NCBI GenBank assembly: GCA_002314915.1
Contig: DCHU01000060.1
Span: 1 to 18,362 of the forward strand
Length of the DNA stretch: 18,362 bases
Direction: 5' to 3'
DNA from: Caryophanales bacterium UBA1744
Lineage (GTDB): Bacteria > Bacillota_I > Bacilli_A > RFN20 > CAG-826
Every line of letters begins with the position of its first letter. Position 1 is the first letter of the stretch. The notes below the pieces were generated by a model. It saw nothing but the letters and a program-made list of their open reading frames with translations, was not told where the DNA came from and ran no database searches. Below are positions 8,555 through 14,074 of this stretch, piece by piece. A program made the translations under genes and the position numbers.

Positions 8555-8585
8555 AAAATAAAACGCCGGCCTCTTTGCCAGCATT
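8555..8585 (-). terminator. Attenuator terminator (3:4 stem) of the aromatic operon leader
   Basis: On the minus strand AATGCTGGC (8585-8577), loop AAAGAG, and GCCGGCGTT (8570-8562) form a 9-pair GC-rich stem with two G-U pairs, followed by TTTTATTTT (8563-8555). It lies between the leader peptide and pheA, where transcription must pass for the operon to be expressed, so it is a conditional terminator. Its 5' arm GCTGGC is also the target of the antiterminator strand at 8623-8618. Confidence 0.85.
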
Positions 8586-8694
8586 CTCATCAATTGGTGT
8601 ACTTAATCAATCATGTCGCTGGCTAAATCTGAGTAAAGTAAAAGTAGCTTCCATAATAGAAGCTAAATTCGTAATAAGCCTTTGCTGATCTAGC
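8577..8694 (-). promoter_or_regulatory. Alternative RNA pairings of a Tyr/Phe ribosome-mediated attenuator
   Basis: Three mutually exclusive stems are visible. Segment 1 GCTAGATC (8694-8687) pairs over 8 bases, one of them G-U, with segment 2 GATTTAGC (8629-8622). Segment 2 also includes GCCAGC (8623-8618), which pairs perfectly with segment 3 GCTGGC (8582-8577), blocking the terminator. Segment 3 otherwise pairs with segment 4 (8570-8565) in the terminator. The leader stop codon (8625-8623) lies in segment 2, so a ribosome finishing the peptide covers it and lets the terminator form; a ribosome stalled on Tyr/Phe codons masks segment 1 and frees segment 2 for antitermination. A further local hairpin TAGCTTC/GAAGCTA (8665-8645) lies in the coding part. 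The pairings are seen in sequence; the mechanism is inferred by analogy with E. coli pheL and trpL. Confidence 0.8.
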
Positions 8695-8703
8695 GAGTTC
8701 CAT
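8623..8703 (-). CDS. Tyr/Phe-rich leader peptide of the aromatic amino acid operon
   Basis: A 26-codon frame runs from ATG at 8703 to TAG at 8625-8623. Six codons are Tyr and four Phe, all within residues 10-23 (YYEFSFYYGSYFYF), with no Trp codon, matching an operon that makes Phe and Tyr but has no trp genes. It lies between a TTGACA promoter and a terminator/antiterminator, just before pheA. No ribosome binding site precedes the ATG, but the ATG is 7 bases after the -10 box, so it would be the 5' end of a leaderless mRNA. An in-frame ATG three codons upstream (8712) overlaps the -10 box and is unlikely as the start. The peptide itself probably has no function beyond sensing charged tRNA-Tyr and tRNA-Phe. 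Confidence 0.85.
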   Translation of the reverse strand: MELARSAKAYYEFSFYYGSYFYFTQI

Positions 8704-8710
8704 GGCAACC

Positions 8711-8738
8711 ATTGTGATAGTGTTAGGAAATATGTCAA
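8711..8738 (-). promoter_or_regulatory. Promoter of the aromatic operon
   Basis: On the minus strand a consensus TTGACA (8738-8733), a 16-base spacer and CACAAT (8716-8711) precede the leader ATG at 8703 by 7 bases. The -35 box is perfect, the -10 box matches TATAAT at four of six positions. It lies about 85 bases after the luxS terminator, so the aromatic operon should be transcribed separately from luxS. Confidence 0.65.
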
Positions 8739-8818
8739 TGATTGTTTTTAAATAAATACGCCTTCTTATGAAGATAGCGTTTACATGGAAAATATAGATT
8801 CTATCGAAATAATGAAAT
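8739..8818. other. Non-coding stretch upstream of the aromatic promoter
   Basis: No credible gene. It contains two small inverted repeats, ATAGATTCTAT (8794-8804) and CTTCTTATGAAG (8762-8773), about 25-65 bases upstream of the -35 box. They could be activator or repressor sites, but each is short enough to be chance. Confidence 0.3.
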
Positions 8819-8838
8819 GAAAAAAGGCCAAAGGCCTT
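8819..8838 (-). terminator. luxS terminator
   Basis: On the minus strand AAGGCC, loop TTT, GGCCTT (8838-8824) is followed by a T run down to 8820. The stem begins within the luxS stop codon (8839-8837). Confidence 0.85.
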
Positions 8839-9367
8839 ATTTCAATTTGATGTCGTACGCTATATCGCCAAGATAGTCGTCATCGGCCGGACAATTATCA
8901 ATTATCGGGTATTCAACGCCCCAATTTGCCCTATTTTCATAGAATTCTTTCCAGGCTTTGTATCCCTCTTTTATGTCGAGAAGCTTATAGTTTCCACATC
9001 TATATGGATTCTTCGCAGGCACTTCATTTTTGGCAAGAAGCTCCTGCCAGAATGCTTCGCACTCATCAAGTGTGTCCGCAACCTCTTTTACATCATGTTT
9101 TCCGTTTAAAACTAGGTAGAAACCGGTCAAACATCCCATTGGTCCCCAATATACCTTATCTTTCAATTTGCCGGTGAAGAACGTTGCCATGACGTGTTCG
9201 ATCGTGTGGGACTGGCAAGGCGTTAAATAATCACCCTCATTAGGTCTTTTGAAACGGAAATCGTATGTCGTAACAAAGTTAGTGCCATAATCCTTTACCT
9301 CATGAAGATATAGTCCAGGCTGAAGTTTTGAATGGTCGATTTTAAATGAGATAACGTTGCTTTGCAT
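8837..9367 (-). CDS. luxS: S-ribosylhomocysteine lyase (autoinducer-2 production protein)
   Basis: Cleaves S-ribosylhomocysteine to homocysteine and DPD, the precursor of autoinducer-2, as part of the activated methyl cycle. The 176-residue protein has the metal site HTIEH (His54, Glu57, His58), the catalytic Cys79 in GPMGCLTGFYL, the third metal ligand Cys124 in YRCGNYK, and the early YDFRFKRPN segment with the substrate-binding Arg. It is somewhat longer than the usual 150-160 residues, mostly at the C-terminus. GGAGGCGGA lies just upstream of the ATG. It is a single-gene unit with its own promoters and terminator; no pfs or methionine-cycle gene is adjacent. Whether AI-2 signals or is only a by-product cannot be told. 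Confidence 0.95.
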   Translation of the reverse strand: MQSNVISFKIDHSKLQPGLYLHEVKDYGTNFVTTYDFRFKRPNEGDYLTPCQSHTIEHVMATFFTGKLKDKVYWGPMGCLTGFYLVLNGKHDVKEVADTLDECEAFWQELLAKNEVPAKNPYRCGNYKLLDIKEGYKAWKEFYENRANWGVEYPIIDNCPADDDYLGDIAYDIKLK

Positions 9368-9390
9368 ATGTGTCCGCCTCCATTGTTTTG

Positions 9391-9466
9391 ATTATACACC
9401 CTCTTCTTTTTCTGTCCAAAATCGGCTTGTTTGCAAATATATATCGACTAAGTTGCAATTTGTCAA
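9391..9466 (-). promoter_or_regulatory. Two tandem promoters for luxS
   Basis: Proximal: TTGGAC (9419-9414), 17-base spacer, TATAAT (9396-9391). Distal: TTGACA (9466-9461), 17-base spacer, TATATA (9443-9438). Both read toward luxS. The distal -35 overlaps TTGTCA on the plus strand, which could serve the divergent TetR gene. Confidence 0.65.
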
Positions 9467-9486
9467 AAATGGCTTTCTTTTTGCAT
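9431..9486. promoter_or_regulatory. TTGCAA/TTGCAT repeats in the luxS-tetR divergent region
   Basis: The palindrome TTGCAA occurs at 9431-9436 and again at 9453-9458, 22 bases apart (about two helical turns), with TTGCAT at 9481-9486. The first two overlap the distal luxS promoter. They are possible half-sites for the adjacent TetR-type regulator; this is inference from placement. Confidence 0.3.
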
Positions 9487-9520
9487 AACTTTACATAAAA
9501 TGTGAACACGAGGTACAAAT

Positions 9521-10081
9521 ATGCAAACTAAAAAGGTACATAAAGCGGAAAAGAAGCTTATGGACGCTCTTCTCCAATTAATGGTTGAGAACGTCAAAAT
9601 CGCTGATATCTCGGTATCAGACTTATGTGAGAAGGCAGGTGTCTCAAGAACTGCTTTCTACGCTTACTATGACAACGTCTCCAATGTTCAGACAGCAATG
9701 GAGGAAAGAGCGGTTGAGGCAACAATAGGTCAGTGTGCCGCATTGTTCACGGAAGAGATTCCGACCGAACAGGTTAAGGTTCTCGTTGCAAAAAACAACG
9801 CTTACATCTCTGAACACAAAGAAGAGATCCTCGCACTCATGAGCGTAAAACTCGGATCAGGATTCGAGGAAAGAGCCATCTTGCGAATCATGGACTTGCT
9901 CGATCCAAAGTTCTCTGCAGCGACGTACGCCCCAGTAAGAGAGCGTGTCAGCGCGTATGCATTAGTTGGATATACCAAATATCTAATTGAGACAGACACA
10001 TACGCAAGTGAAGATGTTACAAACATCATTCAACACCTTTTCGCGAGAATCAGGGCATTCGTACCTGCCACCACAGTTTAA
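9521..10081 (+). CDS. TetR/AcrR-family transcriptional regulator
   Basis: A 186-residue protein with an N-terminal helix-turn-helix at about residues 27-54 (ISVSDLCEKAGVSRTAFYAYYDN), the signature of TetR-family DNA-binding domains, followed by an all-helical C-terminal region resembling the ligand-binding/dimerisation domain. The ligand is not recognisable. A GAGG site lies about 9 bases before the ATG. The gene diverges from luxS, sharing a 153-base intergenic region, so luxS and its own promoter are the first candidate targets; the thrC gene downstream has a separate promoter. It is a single-gene unit with a clear terminator. Confidence 0.85.
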   Translation: MQTKKVHKAEKKLMDALLQLMVENVKIADISVSDLCEKAGVSRTAFYAYYDNVSNVQTAMEERAVEATIGQCAALFTEEIPTEQVKVLVAKNNAYISEHKEEILALMSVKLGSGFEERAILRIMDLLDPKFSAATYAPVRERVSAYALVGYTKYLIETDTYASEDVTNIIQHLFARIRAFVPATTV

Positions 10082-10090
10082 GGGACTTTA

Positions 10091-10117
10091 AAAGCTGGAA
10101 AAAACCGGCTTTTTTTG
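10091..10117 (+). terminator. Terminator of the TetR-family gene
   Basis: AAAGCTGG (10091-10098), loop AAAAAA, CCGGCTTT (10105-10112) with one G-U pair, then a T run to 10116. It separates this gene from the thrC promoter. Confidence 0.85.
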
Positions 10118-10147
10118 TACTATTTTCTGTCTTTCTCACAAGAACAC

Positions 10148-10176
10148 TTGTATTTATTTTAAAGACACAATATTAT
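10148..10176 (+). promoter_or_regulatory. thrC-thrB promoter, apparently giving a leaderless mRNA
   Basis: TTGTAT (10148-10153), exact 17-base spacer, TATTAT (10171-10176). The thrC ATG at 10184 is only 7 bases after the -10 box, where transcription would normally start, and no ribosome binding site is present in between. Confidence 0.7.
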
Positions 10177-10183
10177 TTAGAAC

Positions 10184-12475
10184 ATGTTTTATTCAACCAG
10201 AGATTCTAAATTACGCGTGACCGCCTCCAAGGCGATCCTCAAAGGCTTAAGCGATGATGGCGGCTTATTCCTCCCTGAAACAATCCCAGCCATCAACGTC
10301 AAGGACTTGTTAAGTCTCTCTTATCAGGAACTTGCATGCTATGTCTTATCGCTTTATCTCGATGACTTCACGAGTGAAGAAATCGAATCATGCGTTGCTA
10401 AGGCATATGGCTCTTTCAATTTCCCAGATGGACCTATCGACCTTCACAACGAAGAGAAGTTCTCCGTCCTTGAGTTATTCCACGGTCCTACAACAACCTT
10501 CAAAGATATGGCTTTATCCTTATTGCCACATCTCATGAGCGTTGCTAAGAAGAAAAACAATGTCACAAAGAAAATCCAGATTGTCACTGCTACATCAGGC
10601 GACACCGGTTCAGCGGCATTATCATCTTTCATCTCTGGTGACGATATTGCAGTTAAGGTCTTATACCCACACGGAGGCATCTCAGCATTCCAGGAAATGC
10701 AGATGCTCTATTTCACATCAGACAAATGCAGAGCATACGCACTCGATGAATCCAACTTCGATGATTGCCAGAATTTTGTTAAGAAGATTCTCAACGAACA
10801 GCACGATGACGTCATCGTCTCCAGCGCAAACTCAATCAACATCGGAAGATTGGTCCCTCAGATTGTTTACTATATCAAATCCTACATTGACTTGGTAAAT
10901 GCAGGCAAACTTGTATTGGGCGATAAGCTCGATGTTGTCGTTCCTACTGGAAATTTCGGCAATATTCTTGCTTCATATATCGCAAAGCAGATGGGTACTC
11001 CATTAGGCACCATCGTCTGTGCATCAAACGAGAACAGAGTCTTAACTGACTTCTTATCAACAGGCACATATTCCATCGATAGAGTGTTCAAGAAAACAAA
11101 CTCTCCATCCATGGATATCCTCATCTCATCCAACCTTGAGAGACTCCTTTACTTACTCGCGGAAAATGACGCGGAAGTTAAGGGTTACATGGCTGACCTC
11201 AAATCTGACAAAAAAGGTTATACAGTCAGTGATTCGATGAAAGAAAAACTCGAAGAGTTTGGCGCTTATTCAGTCGATGAGAAAGAAACCCTCGTAGCAA
11301 TCAAAGAATGCTTCGACAAGTACAACTACTTAATCGATCCGCATACAGCGGTCTCATATAGAGCGTTCACTCGCATGAATACATCTAACAGAGTCCTCGT
11401 TGTGTCCACCGCATCCCCATATAAGTTCACAGAGGCAATCTTATCTGTATTCGGCAAGAAAGAAGATGACGTTGCTAAGGCAATGAAACTTATCGAAGAG
11501 GTCACAGGAACAAAGATGCCAACTCAGTTGGAGAAGGTTTTAAACGTAACCACCCCAAGATACTTGCTCAAGAAGAGTGAAGTCGAAGAGGTCCTGTTTT
11601 CAAAAAAAAAATTTAACGTGACCGTTCCAGGCACAAGTGCGAACTTAGGTCCATGTTTTGATGTCGCAGGTTTAGCCTTAAACATCTTCAATACATTTGG
11701 ATTTAAACCAGCTGATAAGGATTCGGTTGTTGGCTTTAAATCCGAATATGCGAAAAACAACCTCGTTCTTTCGTCATACAAGAAAGTGTTTGAAACGTTC
11801 GGTGATAAATACATCCCGGTCGAAATCTCTGTTGTTAGCAATGATGTTCCGGAATCAAGAGGGCTCGGAAGTTCATCAACTTGCCTTGTTGCCGGAATCT
11901 TTGCCGCAAACGAAATGCTCAATAGAAAGTACTCAGCAGAGCAGCTTCTCAACATCGCAGCTCAGTTAGAAGGCCACCCAGATAATGTTGCGCCAGCAAT
12001 CTATGGTTCGCTTGTCGCCGCTTGGGAAGACGGAACATATCATCCAGTTAGATACAAAGTATCTGATAAGTTGAAATTCATCGTCTGCATCCCTGATGTT
12101 CAATTGAAAACAAAAGATTCTAGAGGCGTATTACCTACATCACTCTCATACAAGGACATCAAGTTCAATTCATCAAGAATCATGAATATGCCAAAGGCTT
12201 ATGAAGATGGTGATATCGAGTCATTGTGCGGATTGATTGAAGATAAGATTCACACGCCATATAGAATCAAGTTGATTCCTGATGCAGATAAGGTTGCAAA
12301 GATCGCAAAAGAGAATGGTTGCCCATTCACAATCAGCGGTTCAGGATCTACCCTCTTAGTCATAAGTAAAGATGAATCCATTATCGAAAAACTCAAAGCA
12401 GAGAACTATTCAGTCGCATATGAGTTCAAATGCTTAGGTGTCAATGAGACCGGCATCACAATCGAGGAGGCATAA
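10184..12475 (+). CDS. thrC-thrB: Threonine synthase-homoserine kinase fusion (ThrC-ThrB)
   Basis: One 763-residue frame covers the last two steps of threonine synthesis, in reverse metabolic order. Residues 1 to about 472 are a PLP-dependent threonine synthase of the long type: HGPTTTFKDMAL with the PLP Lys107, TATSGDTGSAAL, VPTGNFGNILASY, IDPHTAVSYRA. Residues about 475-763 are a GHMP-family homoserine kinase: VTVPGTSANLGPCFD, ATP loop RGLGSSST (Gly560-Thr566), SGSGSTLLVIS near the end. The domains join at Ser473-Lys-Lys-Lys-Phe, encoded by TC plus ten A residues (11602-11611). A -1 shift there meets TAA at 11614-11616, a +1 shift meets TGA at 11619-11621, and GTG at 11618 could restart ThrB. 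Fusion could also be a homopolymer assembly error, but then ThrB would lack a well-placed ribosome site. Start chosen by promoter position and protein alignment. Confidence 0.92.
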   Translation: MFYSTRDSKLRVTASKAILKGLSDDGGLFLPETIPAINVKDLLSLSYQELACYVLSLYLDDFTSEEIESCVAKAYGSFNFPDGPIDLHNEEKFSVLELFHGPTTTFKDMALSLLPHLMSVAKKKNNVTKKIQIVTATSGDTGSAALSSFISGDDIAVKVLYPHGGISAFQEMQMLYFTSDKCRAYALDESNFDDCQNFVKKILNEQHDDVIVSSANSINIGRLVPQIVYYIKSYIDLVNAGKLVLGDKLDVVVPTGNFGNILASYIAKQMGTPLGTIVCASNENRVLTDFLSTGTYSIDRVFKKTNSPSMDILISSNLERLLYLLAENDAEVKGYMADLKSDKKGYTVSDSMKEKLEEFGAYSVDEKETLVAIKECFDKYNYLIDPHTAVSYRAFTRMNTSNRVLVVSTASPYKFTEAILSVFGKKEDDVAKAMKLIEEVTGTKMPTQLEKVLNVTTPRYLLKKSEVEEVLFSKKKFNVTVPGTSANLGPCFDVAGLALNIFNTFGFKPADKDSVVGFKSEYAKNNLVLSSYKKVFETFGDKYIPVEISVVSNDVPESRGLGSSSTCLVAGIFAANEMLNRKYSAEQLLNIAAQLEGHPDNVAPAIYGSLVAAWEDGTYHPVRYKVSDKLKFIVCIPDVQLKTKDSRGVLPTSLSYKDIKFNSSRIMNMPKAYEDGDIESLCGLIEDKIHTPYRIKLIPDADKVAKIAKENGCPFTISGSGSTLLVISKDESIIEKLKAENYSVAYEFKCLGVNETGITIEEA
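11602..11621 (+). promoter_or_regulatory. A10 slippery tract at the ThrC/ThrB junction
   Basis: Ten consecutive A residues (11602-11611) encode the Lys-Lys-Lys linker and contain the A AAA AAA heptamer in the frame used by -1 frameshift sites. Either kind of slip ends translation within four codons: TAA at 11614-11616 or TGA at 11619-11621. A fraction of product could thus be free threonine synthase. The tract is seen directly; slippage is inferred. Confidence 0.5.
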
Positions 12476-12476
12476 C

Positions 12477-12902
12477 ATGGAACACGATTATCTCTTAATC
12501 AATAAGAAGATTTTACCAGACTTCTTCAATGATGTTTTAGACGCGAAAAACATGGTAGAAAACGAGAATAAGTCCGTTTCTGATGCATGCAAAGAGGTTG
12601 GTATCTCAAGATCAACCTACTACAAATACAAGGACTTCATCAGATATCCAGACGAGAAGCCTAGCGATAAGGCAGTCCTCTCATTCAAGGTTGAAGATAT
12701 CCCAGGCATCCTATCATTCATCCTCGGTAAGATTTACGAATGTAAGGCAAGCGTTCTCACAATCAACCAGACCGCTCCAACACAGGGAATCGCGTACATA
12801 ACAATCACATTGAGCATCAATGAGATGACGGTCACACTTGAGGACCTCACATCCGAAATCAACAAGCTGGACCACGTGCTCCACGCGACGCTGCTCAAAT
12901 AA
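12477..12902 (+). CDS. UPF0735-family ACT-domain protein (PheB-like)
   Basis: A 141-residue protein with a short helix-turn-helix-like N-terminal segment at about residues 25-50 (SVSDACKEVGISRSTYYKYKD) and an ACT domain from about 66 onward (VLSFKVEDIPGILSFILGKI). This matches the UPF0735 family, of which B. subtilis PheB is the best-known member. ACT domains bind amino acids, so it is probably a regulatory sensor rather than an enzyme. The start is at 12477, one base after the thrC-thrB stop, with GAGGAGG about 6 bases upstream; the frame stays open farther upstream, but that part overlaps ThrB without its own ribosome site. Tight coupling to thrC-thrB suggests a role in the threonine/aspartate-family pathway here, an inference. 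Confidence 0.85.
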   Translation: MEHDYLLINKKILPDFFNDVLDAKNMVENENKSVSDACKEVGISRSTYYKYKDFIRYPDEKPSDKAVLSFKVEDIPGILSFILGKIYECKASVLTINQTAPTQGIAYITITLSINEMTVTLEDLTSEINKLDHVLHATLLK

Positions 12903-12906
12903 AAAG

Positions 12907-12930
12907 ACGCCTTATTATAAGGCGTTTTTT
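12907..12930. terminator. Bidirectional terminator after the threonine operon
   Basis: Perfect 8-base arms ACGCCTTA (12907-12914) and TAAGGCGT (12918-12925) around loop TTA, with TTTTTT on the plus strand and CTTTTTATTT on the minus strand. It ends the threonine operon and the convergent XRE-type gene. Confidence 0.9.
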
Positions 12931-12940
12931 GGTCATAAAA

Positions 12941-13522
12941 CTATTCAGAGATTATTGTGAAGCAGTATTTAACATCTTTGTCCGGGATATGGAAATTGTA
13001 AGATGGATTGTTTTCAATAACCTCCTCAACCTCTCTTCGGTCTTCATTATCAAGTTTTGTTTTCTTAAGACCCGTTTCTTTTCTTAAGCGAATAACTTTA
13101 TCGAATAACAGTTCATCTTCTTCGTTATATAGTTGCCTAAATTTCTTCATATAATCAATTAATAATCCATACTGAAGCGAATTAAACGTTATTCCTTCAT
13201 CAGTAAGAACGATGATTCTATTTTGAACTAGGACTTCTAGTGCATTTAATGTTTGTCCGAATTCATCAGATGGCCAATAAGCACACTGATGATAGCCATT
13301 ATTGAACACAATAGAGTCAATGCTGCATTTGTAAAGGGTTGCCAATTTACAAATTGTTCTCAACTCCGGGAATTTAACCCCTTTCTCGTACAAGGATAGT
13401 TTTGAAGCGGGTATCATTGTTTTCTTTTCAACATATTCCTGCGTAACGCCCATATCGAGGCGCAACTGTTTTAAACTATCGCCGATTTTCGTATTCATTT
13501 GAATTTCATTAAAAACATTCAT
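12941..13522 (-). CDS. XRE-type helix-turn-helix regulator
   Basis: A 193-residue protein with a Cro/C1-type DNA-binding domain at about residues 10-66 (LKQLRLDMGVTQEYVEKKT, LSLYEKGVKFPELRTICKLA). The C-terminal region of about 120 residues is charged and not recognised. The start has GAGGTAATTACT upstream; an internal ATG eight codons later (MNTKIGD) is possible. It diverges from a toxin-like/immunity-like gene pair across a 117-base region holding two inverted repeats, so it probably controls itself and perhaps that pair. The stretch from here to 14463 is more AT-rich by eye than the flanking biosynthetic operons, consistent with an acquired islet. Confidence 0.82.
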   Translation of the reverse strand: MNVFNEIQMNTKIGDSLKQLRLDMGVTQEYVEKKTMIPASKLSLYEKGVKFPELRTICKLATLYKCSIDSIVFNNGYHQCAYWPSDEFGQTLNALEVLVQNRIIVLTDEGITFNSLQYGLLIDYMKKFRQLYNEEDELLFDKVIRLRKETGLKKTKLDNEDRREVEEVIENNPSYNFHIPDKDVKYCFTIISE

Positions 13523-13531
13523 AGTAATTAC

Positions 13532-13568
13532 CTCTATAAATAGAGATTACTTTACTTTTCGGTAAAGT
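13532..13568. promoter_or_regulatory. Two inverted repeats, probable operators of the XRE-type regulator
   Basis: CTCTA-TAAA-TAGAG (13532-13545) and ACTTTAC-TTTTCG-GTAAAGT (13549-13568, 7-base perfect arms) lie directly upstream of the regulator gene. The first overlaps its ribosome binding site on the minus strand, so it would also fold in the mRNA. Placement suggests autoregulation. Confidence 0.45.
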
Positions 13569-13574
13569 TCCATA

Positions 13575-13603
13575 TTGGAAAGTAGAGATGCTTCTTTTTT
13601 ATA
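13575..13603 (+). promoter_or_regulatory. Probable promoter of the toxin-like/immunity-like pair
   Basis: TTGGAA (13575-13580), 17-base spacer, TTTATA (13598-13603), followed about 30 bases later by a strong AGGAGGT site and the ATG at 13640. The second inverted repeat ends 7 bases before the -35 box. Confidence 0.5.
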
Positions 13604-13639
13604 TAGCCTAACGTTCAAGATGATAACAGGAGGTCATCT

Positions 13640-14074
13640 ATGGCAACGAAAACAGGCGGAGGAAATCTCCAACAAGAATATGATCCTGCAACCGGACGTT
13701 ATGGTTACCCTTGCGTTGATTCTTTCCATTGTAGGTCCGAAATAGAAGGACCATATCTAACGGTCACGCAACATAACGCAATCATAAAGGCACGGAATGC
13801 GATAAAATACCATTTAAGAGAGAGCGAATATGAAGCTTTGAATATCGAATTGCATGGTGGTTTGATAAAGAATAAAGATGGTACAAAAATCTGGGATCAT
13901 GTGACTGAGGTTAAAGAGGGCTTGTCCTCATTAAGGAAAAGTATAAACAGCCTCAAGAAGAGTAGGCAAAACCCCTATCTGCACCCAAAGATAAGCAAAT
14001 ACTTTGGAAGATTGATCAGCAAACACGAGAAAGTAATGAAACGGTTTGAGGCATTGTTTGAGGAGGTAGAATAA
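13640..14074 (+). CDS. Small toxin-like protein, possibly the Ntox28/polymorphic toxin type 28 fold
   Basis: A 144-residue protein with no signal peptide or membrane segment. The N-terminus (GGGNLQQEYDPATGRYGYP) resembles the junction motifs that precede toxin domains in polymorphic toxins. The C-terminal half has IELHGG, WDHVTEVKEGL and a Lys/Arg-rich helical region (SLRKSINSLKKSRQNP). From memory, the HxxEV...L...I..L...L pattern resembles polymorphic toxin type 28, a predicted RNase group; this was not searched. Its stop overlaps the ATG of an immunity-like gene as TAATG, with AGGAGGT before its own ATG. Unusually for such toxins it is free-standing, with no Rhs, CdiA or secretion trunk. 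It could instead be a toxin-antitoxin toxin or an inactive remnant. Confidence 0.5.
   Translation: MATKTGGGNLQQEYDPATGRYGYPCVDSFHCRSEIEGPYLTVTQHNAIIKARNAIKYHLRESEYEALNIELHGGLIKNKDGTKIWDHVTEVKEGLSSLRKSINSLKKSRQNPYLHPKISKYFGRLISKHEKVMKRFEALFEEVE

Noticed and set aside
8473..8740. T-box riboswitch or other known riboswitch upstream of pheA
   Set aside because: No T-box AGGGTGG-type antiterminator bulge or specifier loop is visible; the leader peptide and three pairings explain the region better.
12438..12476. Upstream extension of the UPF0735 gene into thrB
   Set aside because: No ribosome site for the earlier start, whereas GAGGAGG is well placed before the ATG at 12477, and the family begins there.
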